NCBI GenBank assembly: GCA_946527885.1
Contig: CAMMYO010000002.1
Coordinates: forward strand, 1 to 59,567
DNA from: an uncultured Candidatus Saccharibacteria bacterium
GTDB taxonomy: Bacteria > Patescibacteriota > Saccharimonadia > Saccharimonadales > Saccharimonadaceae
Reading direction: 5' to 3'
DNA length: 59,567 nucleotides
Numbering within the stretch: position 1 is the first letter of the stretch; the number at the start of each line of letters is the position of its first letter. The position numbers and the translations under genes were made by a program. This document shows, piece by piece, positions 52,543-59,567 of this stretch. A model generated the notes under the pieces. It saw only the letters and a list, made by a program, of their open reading frames with translations. It ran no database searches and was not told the origin of the DNA.

Positions 52543-55101
52543 TTAGGCGACGAGATTGAGCTCGTCTTTCATCTTGGCAAGGAGATCTTCCTTGGTTTCG
52601 AGCTGCTGGCGAGTTTCTTCGACAAGCTCCTTTGGTGCGCGCTCGACGTACTTTGGATTACGGAGACGTGCCTCAAGAGTGTTGATTTCGTTGCCGAGCT
52701 TGAGAATGTTTTCTTCAAGATTTGACTTGTACTTGGCGTGGATTTCGGCTGGAATCTGTAGATAGATGTTGTGGCCTGGAATTGCGAGGCGTAGGCCGGA
52801 AATCTCGCTAGCGGTGATTTTTGGTACGCTCGGTGCCTTGGTCAAATGCTGAATGAGAAGCTGATTCTCGTATACGAGTTGGTCGTCGACAAAGGTGATT
52901 GGATAGCGGCCGGAGCCTGGAAGTGCCTGGTAGTGACTGCGGACATTGGTGATGATATCGATAAGTTCGCGGTACTGGTCGGCTTTCTTGCTATCGACCG
53001 TGAGTGGCTTTGGCCAGCTTTGACAAATAATCGTTCCTTCGGTCCAGCTGAGGCTTTGCCAGATGGCTTCAGTAACGAATGGTGCGAATGGATGAAGCAT
53101 GATGAGGAGTTGCTCGAGCGTTTGCTTGATGAGCGGAGTGTTCTTCCAGAGCTTCTCGCTTTCGATAAACCAGTCGGCGTAGCGGTTCCAGACGAGATCA
53201 TAGATGAGGTCGCCGGCTTCAGCGAAGCGATAGTCTTCGATGAGCTTTTGGAGCTCTTTGCTGGTCTGATTAAGTTCGTCGCAAATCCAGTCTTCGCCGA
53301 GATTCTTGCAGCTTGGAGTTTCGTCACTTGGGTTATCGTCGACGATTTGCTGCGCGAGACGAGAGACGTTCCAGATCTTGTTGCAGAGATTGCGGCTTGC
53401 GATAACCTTGCTCTTGCTGAAGGCCTGATTGACGCCGGCGCTACGGCTAGCGATGAGGCCAAGACGGAGTGCGTCGGAGCCATATTGGCTAACAACATCG
53501 ATCGGGTTGATAACATTACCTTTTGATTTGGACATCTTTTGGCCTTTTTCGTCGAGAACCATGCCGTGCATGTAGACATCCTTGAATGGGATATCGCCTT
53601 TCACGTAAAGGCTAAGCATGATCATGCGACCAACCCACTGGAATAGAAGGTCGGCGCCGGTCTCCATAACAGAGGTCGGGAAGAATTTTTGATCGTCGCT
53701 CGTTGTGATGTATGGCCATTGGCCCGAGCTAAACCAGGTGTCGAAAGTGTCTTCGTCGCGGCGATAGGTGTTGCCGTTGATTTCGATTTCGGTTTGATCG
53801 ACGCGATTGTCGTAAATCCAGTCGGTCGGATCGTTGACGTTCTGGAAGGCAGGAATCGGAATGCCCCACGGAATTTGGCGAGAAATGTTCCAGTCGCGTA
53901 GATTCTCAAGATAATTGATGAGGGTCTTTTTCTTGCTGGCTGGGTGGAATTTGATTTTGCCCTCTTTGAGAACTTCGATAGCTTTCTTTGCGAGTGGTTT
54001 GACGTCGACGAACCATTGCTCGCGAAGGAGTGGCTCGATAACGGTGTCGCACTTGTAGCAGTGGCCGACATCGTGTAGGATTTCTTCTTCGCCGCGGCGG
54101 AGATTTAGGCTGTCGAGATCTTTGAGAACTTGCTTGCGGCAATCTTGAGTGGTCATGCCGGCGTATTTTTCGCCTGCTTCTTCGGTCATGAGGCCGTCGA
54201 AGCCGATAACGGTGATCATTGGAAGGTCGTGGCGCTGGCCGACTTCGTAGTCGTTTTGGTCGTGGGCCGGCGTGATCTTAACCGCACCAGTACCGTAGCT
54301 CATATCGGCGTGCTCGTCGGCAATAACTGGGATTTCACGATCGGTAAGAGGTAGCTTGACATTCTTTCCGATTATGTTCTTATAGCGTTCATCGTTAGGG
54401 TTGACAGCGACGGCAGTATCGCCAAGGAGAGTTTCTGGGCGAGTGGTGGCGATGATGATTTCTTCAATATCGTCAGTTGGCTCGACTAATGGATAGGCGA
54501 TGCGCCAGAGTTTGCCCTTCTCTTCTTTGTGAGTAACCTCGATATCAGCAAAGGCGGTTTGGTGCTTGGTACAGAAGTTGACGAGCTTTTTGCCGCGGTA
54601 AATCAACTTGTCTTTGTAGAATTTTTCAAAAGTGTCGTAGACGGTTGAGACGACTTTTGGATCAAGTGTAAAGGTGAGACTTTCCCAGTCGCAGCTGGCG
54701 CCAAGTGCGCGGAGCTGAAGCTCCATGTTGCCGCGTTGCTCATGGACGAAGTTCCAGACCTGTTCGTAGAGTTCGTCGCGAGTATAGTCGAAGCGAGTTT
54801 TGTGCTTGCTTTCAAGGTAGCGCTCGTAGACAACCCAGGTTTCGAAGCCGGCGTGGTCGGCGCCAGGGATATACCAGGTATTGTCGCCCTTTAGGCGGTG
54901 GTAGCGAACTAGAATGTCTTCAAGAGCGATGGTAAGGCCATGGCCGATGTGAAGATTGCCGTTTGCGTTTGGCGGCGGCATTACAATGCAGTAGTTCTTG
55001 GCTTTGTTGTCTGTTTTTGGTCGGAAAGCACCGGATTTTTCCCAGAGTGCGTATACGTCCGTCTCGTATTCGTTTGGCTCGTAGGCTTTGCTAAATTTCA
55101 T
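52543..55101 (-). CDS. valS: Valyl-tRNA synthetase
   Basis: MPPPNANGNLHIGHGLTIALED (HIGH), KGQKMSKSKGNVINP (KMSKS), C-terminal coiled coil. Confidence 0.96.
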   Translation of the reverse strand: MKFSKAYEPNEYETDVYALWEKSGAFRPKTDNKAKNYCIVMPPPNANGNLHIGHGLTIALEDILVRYHRLKGDNTWYIPGADHAGFETWVVYERYLESKHKTRFDYTRDELYEQVWNFVHEQRGNMELQLRALGASCDWESLTFTLDPKVVSTVYDTFEKFYKDKLIYRGKKLVNFCTKHQTAFADIEVTHKEEKGKLWRIAYPLVEPTDDIEEIIIATTRPETLLGDTAVAVNPNDERYKNIIGKNVKLPLTDREIPVIADEHADMSYGTGAVKITPAHDQNDYEVGQRHDLPMITVIGFDGLMTEEAGEKYAGMTTQDCRKQVLKDLDSLNLRRGEEEILHDVGHCYKCDTVIEPLLREQWFVDVKPLAKKAIEVLKEGKIKFHPASKKKTLINYLENLRDWNISRQIPWGIPIPAFQNVNDPTDWIYDNRVDQTEIEINGNTYRRDEDTFDTWFSSGQWPYITTSDDQKFFPTSVMETGADLLFQWVGRMIMLSLYVKGDIPFKDVYMHGMVLDEKGQKMSKSKGNVINPIDVVSQYGSDALRLGLIASRSAGVNQAFSKSKVIASRNLCNKIWNVSRLAQQIVDDNPSDETPSCKNLGEDWICDELNQTSKELQKLIEDYRFAEAGDLIYDLVWNRYADWFIESEKLWKNTPLIKQTLEQLLIMLHPFAPFVTEAIWQSLSWTEGTIICQSWPKPLTVDSKKADQYRELIDIITNVRSHYQALPGSGRYPITFVDDQLVYENQLLIQHLTKAPSVPKITASEISGLRLAIPGHNIYLQIPAEIHAKYKSNLEENILKLGNEINTLEARLRNPKYVERAPKELVEETRQQLETKEDLLAKMKDELNLVA

Positions 55102-55366
55102 GTCAAAATTATAACACGTTTTTTAGGGTTTTAACAGGGGCGGATGCGCGATTTTGCGCCCTGCTCTGTTAGCGAGTTTTAATGTGCGACTTGGTTGCTT
55201 ATGCAAAATGTCAAATATAAATTGACGTTTTGTCTTTTTTGAAAAAGATTTTGTAGTATTTTTATCTGTTATTGGCGATTTTGGCGGTTTGGCTTATGCA
55301 TTTTGTGCATTTTTTGATTTGGGCTTAAAAAATAGGCATTTCTGCCCTGCTCTAAAGTGTTTATGC

Positions 55367-55383
55367 GTAAATTTTTAGTTTAC
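55367..55383. promoter_or_regulatory. Solitary copy of the 17-bp dyad
   Basis: GTAAATTTTTAGTTTAC flanked by GC..GC, matching the array at 36617-36803. Confidence 0.7.
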
Positions 55384-55616
55384 GCAACCAAAATTTAGCA
55401 AACGTGAAATATTTTGCTTATGGAAAACAAAGATTTTTGTGTTTTTTCGAATTGTTCCCTAAATAATGCGTCTCGTCCAAAATGGAAGGTTCGCCCAAAC
55501 TTATTGGTTGGTTTTAGTTTAGCATAAGCGGGATGCTAATGTAAATAGTTCATTTGTAGGTGTTATTTTTTTGTCAAGAGTGTGGAAAAATTTGTTTTTT
55601 GCTACAATTCTATTAA

Positions 55617-55876
55617 TGGCATTTGTGAGAAAATTCAAAACGGCAAGCGGTGCGACTGGGGTGCAGGTGTGCTGGAAAGAACACTCGGAAGTCGTGCGCA
55701 CGGAGCATATTGGATCCGCGACGACTGAAGAAGAGTTGCGTAAACTAATGGTTGACGCGCAAAAAGTGATTGATAGGGGAAAGCAATCGTTGTTCGATCT
55801 TGATTCTTTTAATGATGAAGACGTAAAATTCGATCTTATCGAAGGCGCGCCGGCAGGGAAGCGCAGAAAGAAATAG
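55617..55876 (+). CDS. Short protein resembling the N-terminus of IS1634-family (IS4-type) transposases; transposase relic or domesticated fragment
   Basis: MAFVRKFKTASGATGVQVCWKEHSEVVRTEHIGSATTEEELRKLMVDAQKVIDRGKQSLFDLD; stops at 86 aa, followed by hairpin GCCCCAATGGGGGCG+T. Confidence 0.65.
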
Positions 55877-56063
55877 TTTACGCCCCAATGGGGGCGTATT
55901 TTTATCTGTCTATTTTAGCATCCTGAATTTTGGGATGGTATATTTTTGTCAAGTAAAGTTCGGTGATTTCACGCTTGCAATTTTAGTATCCTGGGCGTTT
56001 GGGGTGAAAAAATGGACAAATCGGGTGATTTGTCCAAAATTTTTCAATACCGTTTATGCTATT

Positions 56064-57242
56064 TTATATCGCTTTTGACGTTGAATTCGTCGAATCTGCC
56101 AATAATTTCACAATTTTTGCTAATTCTGCGTTCGGTAAATCCGTGGGAAGACTAATTGTGCGTACGCTCATCTTTTCGGCGATAGGCGTGTTTTGCGGAT
56201 TAAAATGATATTTGCGATTATTGAGCGGGCCAGGGTAGAGCAGCGGCGCATACCAGCGGCGAATAAAAAATCCACTCGACATCAGAAGGTCGTAGGCTTG
56301 GGCGGCCTTAGTTGGGTCGCTAAATGAAATTGGATAAGCGAGCAATGGCTGAATTTCGTTGGTAACTGATTCGAAATTTTTTGATTTGAGATGTTTTTGA
56401 TAGTACTTAACCGATGCAAGGCGGCGAGCGTAATTTTGTTTTAGAGTTTTGAGGTTTTTGAGAATAGTTTCATTCACGAAATCGTTAGTTGCCATTGACT
56501 GGGCTTGGTGTGCTTCTTGCTCAAAAGGGTAGACGGCCGGTTCGAGTATCTTTGTCTTAATAGCGAAAGTGCGCAGGGTAGGGCGGAAATTTTGCGGGGT
56601 GCGCTGAAGCATGGCGTTGATTGTGCGATAATGGCGAATTCTTTTGGCGAGCGATTTGTCTGGTGCCGAGAGCGAGCTAAGTTTCTGGGTAATGTTTAGG
56701 TATAGATCGGGATTTGTGGTTTTTAGGCGTGGATTTACGTAGATAGCGCCGCCGAACTTGGTACCTGGGATGATTTTTTCGACACCGAAAGAGTGAGCGG
56801 AAATATCTGCTAGAATTTCGCCTTTTTCATTTTTGGCAAAACGGAGCAGGGCGTGTGCCGAATCTTCGATTAGTAGAATCTCATTAGCGATTGCTGTTTT
56901 GGCGGCTTCGTCTGACAGAATGCCGAGTGTGTGCTGCATAACAATAGCGCGTGTTTTTGGACCGATGGTTTTTTGGGAAATTTCGCCGGTAGAAAGCGTG
57001 ATTGGGTTGATGTCCTCGTAGACCGGTTTGTGACCGCCGACAATGATTGGGTTAATCGCAGTTATACAGGTGTAGGGCGTTGTGATAACTTCACCAGGGC
57101 CGACAGTTTCGGTAATCGCTTTGTAAACTTCGGCCATGCCGAAGCGTTGCTTGAGACACAAAAACCAGTCCTCTGCTTTTGTACCAGAGAACTTTGCGAG
57201 CGCCTCACGAACGGCGAGATTACTGTCGATAACACCTTCCAT
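56064..57242 (-). CDS. DegT/DnrJ/EryC1/StrS-like PLP-dependent aminotransferase
   Basis: GEVITTPYTCITAINPIIVGGHKPVYEDINPITLS; LLIEDSAHAL; SAHSFGVEKIIPGTKFGGAIYV (PLP Lys context). Confidence 0.82.
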   Translation of the reverse strand: MEGVIDSNLAVREALAKFSGTKAEDWFLCLKQRFGMAEVYKAITETVGPGEVITTPYTCITAINPIIVGGHKPVYEDINPITLSTGEISQKTIGPKTRAIVMQHTLGILSDEAAKTAIANEILLIEDSAHALLRFAKNEKGEILADISAHSFGVEKIIPGTKFGGAIYVNPRLKTTNPDLYLNITQKLSSLSAPDKSLAKRIRHYRTINAMLQRTPQNFRPTLRTFAIKTKILEPAVYPFEQEAHQAQSMATNDFVNETILKNLKTLKQNYARRLASVKYYQKHLKSKNFESVTNEIQPLLAYPISFSDPTKAAQAYDLLMSSGFFIRRWYAPLLYPGPLNNRKYHFNPQNTPIAEKMSVRTISLPTDLPNAELAKIVKLLADSTNSTSKAI

Positions 57243-57262
57243 ATAATATATAGTATAGCACT

Positions 57263-58300
57263 TTAGTATATTGCAGAGCGCGGGGAGATATCTAGAGAGT
57301 ATGGGTCGGTGAATTTGTCGCCGGCTTGGATGGAGTAATAGGCGGCAGAAGCGACCATGGCGCCATTATCGGTGCTGAATTTTGGTTCTGGGAAGTAAAC
57401 TTGGCGGGTTTTGGCGAAGGCTTTGGTTAGCTCGTCGCGGAGAAGCTGGTTAGCGGAAACGCCGCCGGCCAACAAAATTGATTTTGCCGGGTGGATTGTG
57501 CTGGCTTTTTGAAGCTTTTGAATAAGGATTTTAATGGCCGTGTACTGGAAACTGGCTGCGAAATCGGCAATTTGTTGTTCGTTAAGCTTGGTGGCAAGTT
57601 CGTGTGATGGAGTCGTGATTGGTAAATCGAGTTCTTTTTGGACGGCGCGGAGAACGGCAGTTTTGAGTCCGCTAAAAGAGAAATCAAGATCTGAAACTTG
57701 CGGAATTGGGAGTTTATACTTTTGCGCGTCGCCATTTTTGGCGGCTTTAGCGATGGCTGGACCGCCAGGGTAGGGTAGGCCAAGAATTTTGGCGACTTTG
57801 TCAAAACATTCGCCAATCGCGTCGTCGCGAGTGGTGCCAATAATTTCGAAATGGTCGTGGCGCTCCATATATATTATTTGTGTGTGACCGCCAGATACGA
57901 CTGCGGCAAGGAGTGGGAATTCTGGTTGATGACCTGAAAGCCAGTTGGCGTAAATGTGAGATTTTAGATGGTGGGTAGGGTAAAAAGGAATGTTATTAAT
58001 AATAGCGATAGTGCGGGCGGCAAGCGTACCGACAAGAAGGCTGCCGACGAGACCCGGTGTATGGGTGACGGCGATGACGTCGACGTCTTTGATAGTTAGC
58101 CCGGCGTCGGAGAGAGCCTGATTGATGACAGGATTTATCGCTTCGATGTGTGAGCGAGCGGCAATCTCTGGAATGACGCCGCCGTAAGCAGAATGAATAT
58201 CGATTTGGGAAACAACTACGTTCGACAAAATATTGCTACCGTTTTCGACGATGGCGGCGGCAGTTTCGTCACAAGATGATTCGATTCCCAAAATTCGCAT
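57263..58300 (-). CDS. tsaD: tRNA N6-adenosine threonylcarbamoyltransferase TsaD
   Basis: MRILGIESSCDETAAAIVENG; VTHTPGLVGSLLVG; HHLKSHIYANW; GGVSANQLLR. Confidence 0.97.
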   Translation of the reverse strand: MRILGIESSCDETAAAIVENGSNILSNVVVSQIDIHSAYGGVIPEIAARSHIEAINPVINQALSDAGLTIKDVDVIAVTHTPGLVGSLLVGTLAARTIAIINNIPFYPTHHLKSHIYANWLSGHQPEFPLLAAVVSGGHTQIIYMERHDHFEIIGTTRDDAIGECFDKVAKILGLPYPGGPAIAKAAKNGDAQKYKLPIPQVSDLDFSFSGLKTAVLRAVQKELDLPITTPSHELATKLNEQQIADFAASFQYTAIKILIQKLQKASTIHPAKSILLAGGVSANQLLRDELTKAFAKTRQVYFPEPKFSTDNGAMVASAAYYSIQAGDKFTDPYSLDISPRSAIY

Positions 58301-58416
58301 GATTTAAATATTATATCATATTTTGAGCGATTTTCAGGGGAGAGCAGGGGTTTGGTATTGCGCTATTGTTTATGCTATTATTAGCATAAGGTTTAATATC
58401 AGAAAGGTCAAAATTA

Positions 58417-58752
58417 ATGGAAAACGTCGAGCAATTTATCGACCAGATAATTGCCGAGAAGGGATACACAAATCTCGAACCGGCAGTGCACATGCAACTA
58501 AAATCGGATTTAGTCCAACGTCTTTTGGATCAAATCGATACGGCGGCGATTTATGCTTTGCCGGAAGATAAGGCGGTTGAGTTGTCGCAAAAGCTCGATG
58601 ATCCGAATTTTACTGACCAGATGGTGACTGAGTTTATGGCGAATAGTGGAATTGACTTGGCGAACATTGCCTTGAAAACGATGCTGCAGTTTAGGATGCT
58701 ATATCTCGGCGATGCGGCCAAAAATGTTAACGTAAGTGCGGTGGCGGCATAA
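58417..58752 (+). CDS. Small helical hypothetical protein
   Basis: 111-aa ORF, MENVEQFIDQIIAEKGYTNLEPAVHMQLK; directly upstream of the right-edge ORF. Confidence 0.65.
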   Translation: MENVEQFIDQIIAEKGYTNLEPAVHMQLKSDLVQRLLDQIDTAAIYALPEDKAVELSQKLDDPNFTDQMVTEFMANSGIDLANIALKTMLQFRMLYLGDAAKNVNVSAVAA

Positions 58753-58760
58753 GGAGGAGT

Positions 58761-59567
58761 ATGACGAATAACGAAGCAGGTGCTAATAAAGGCGAGCAGG
58801 TTGGTGGCGGCTCAAGCAAGTTTGACGCTTTGAGTGAAATGCCTCCATTTGATGCTAGTAGGGCAAAGCAGGCTTTAGCTGAGCGTTTGGGTGATAACGC
58901 TCCGGCCGTCGAGGCTGGCGCAGACGGCTTAAACGGTTGGGGGTCTGCTATTGAGCATTCGGATCAAACTATTAATAATCAAGAACAGGCAAATCGTATT
59001 GCTGCGCAGCGCGGTGAAGCTGGATTCCGTCAGGTTTTGGCGCAGGAGATGGCTCGTGCCGAGGAGGAAACGGCCGCAAAGCAGGCAGCTGAGGCGGCTG
59101 CTAAGCCGGCTGAGTGGACCGATGCCGAAAAGGCACAGTTTGACTACATGTCCGCAATGGAAGATCCGGCACATTTGCAGAAATTGGCTGGTATGTCGGT
59201 TGATGAATTGCGTGCTTCGAAGCCACTCGGTTATCGTGATGAGCTTGCGCGGCGCGCCGATGCAATGCCGAAGGCGGCGGACTTCGGTCATGATGGTACG
59301 ATGGCTACGGTAGAAAAGATGCAGGAAGCCGCAAGGGCCGAAGCGGAACCACAGCGTGGCGCGGATGGCAAATATGATTTTGGAGATCCGGCGGTAGTTG
59401 ATTATTTGCTGAAAAATAATCCACAAGTTATCGCAAAAGAGATGCCTTATGGAAATCAGTTCTTGAGAAACGCGATGGAACATGGTGCGTTGCCGCAGCA
59501 GCAGGTTGAGAGTAAGCCGGCTGAGTGGACCGATGCCGAAAAGGCACAGTTTGACTACATGTCCGCA
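58761..59567 (+). CDS. Repeat-containing hypothetical protein, truncated at the window's right edge
   Basis: ATG 58761 after AAGGAGGAG; open to the end; contains KPAEWTDAEKAQFDYMSA twice. Confidence 0.8.
   Translation, partial: MTNNEAGANKGEQVGGGSSKFDALSEMPPFDASRAKQALAERLGDNAPAVEAGADGLNGWGSAIEHSDQTINNQEQANRIAAQRGEAGFRQVLAQEMARAEEETAAKQAAEAAAKPAEWTDAEKAQFDYMSAMEDPAHLQKLAGMSVDELRASKPLGYRDELARRADAMPKAADFGHDGTMATVEKMQEAARAEAEPQRGADGKYDFGDPAVVDYLLKNNPQVIAKEMPYGNQFLRNAMEHGALPQQQVESKPAEWTDAEKAQFDYMSA
59102..59567 (+). repeat. Exact 55-bp direct repeat (59102-59156 and 59513-59567)
   Basis: TAAGCCGGCTGAGTGGACCGATGCCGAAAAGGCACAGTTTGACTACATGTCCGCA; the second copy ends at the last base. Confidence 0.97.

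Noticed and set aside
55617-55876. Intact insertion sequence
   Set aside because: Only an N-terminal transposase-like segment, no DDE domain and no visible terminal inverted repeats or target-site duplication.

Overview
The window looks like a Patescibacteria/CPR genome segment, most likely Candidatus Saccharibacteria (TM7); this assignment is inferred from gene content and synteny, with no database search. It spans the chromosomal origin region: jag/khpB-yidC-rnpA-rpmH (minus) followed by dnaA-dnaN-recF (plus), with DnaA-box-like clusters on both sides of dnaA. Other content:
- A surface-glycan locus (glycosyltransferase, O-antigen-ligase-like protein, LCP protein) next to an LGFP-repeat protein.
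- A large type IV secretion-like block: VirB4, a separate VirB4/TraC N-terminal-like protein, PrgI, a VirB6/TrbL-like protein, two giant paralogous membrane proteins, a three-domain peptidoglycan enzyme, and seven VirB2-like pilin genes.
- groES/groEL with a CIRCE operator, and a giant Cna-B/sortase-type adhesin.
- MurE-like proteins, valS, tsaD, and three tRNAs (Ser-GCT, Arg-GCG, Ser-CGA).
The least explained signals are:
- A symmetric array of five 17-bp dyads (GTAAAC-N5-GTTTAC, spacing 45/40/40/45), insulated between two convergent terminators.
- Three orphan structured ncRNA candidates with sigma70-type promoters, terminators and long-range complementarity.
- A strand-biased CCCTGCTC octamer.
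- A comF frame interrupted by a single in-frame TGA.
- An exact 55-bp repeat that ends at the last base of the window, suggesting an assembly break.
All product names come from motif recognition by eye.
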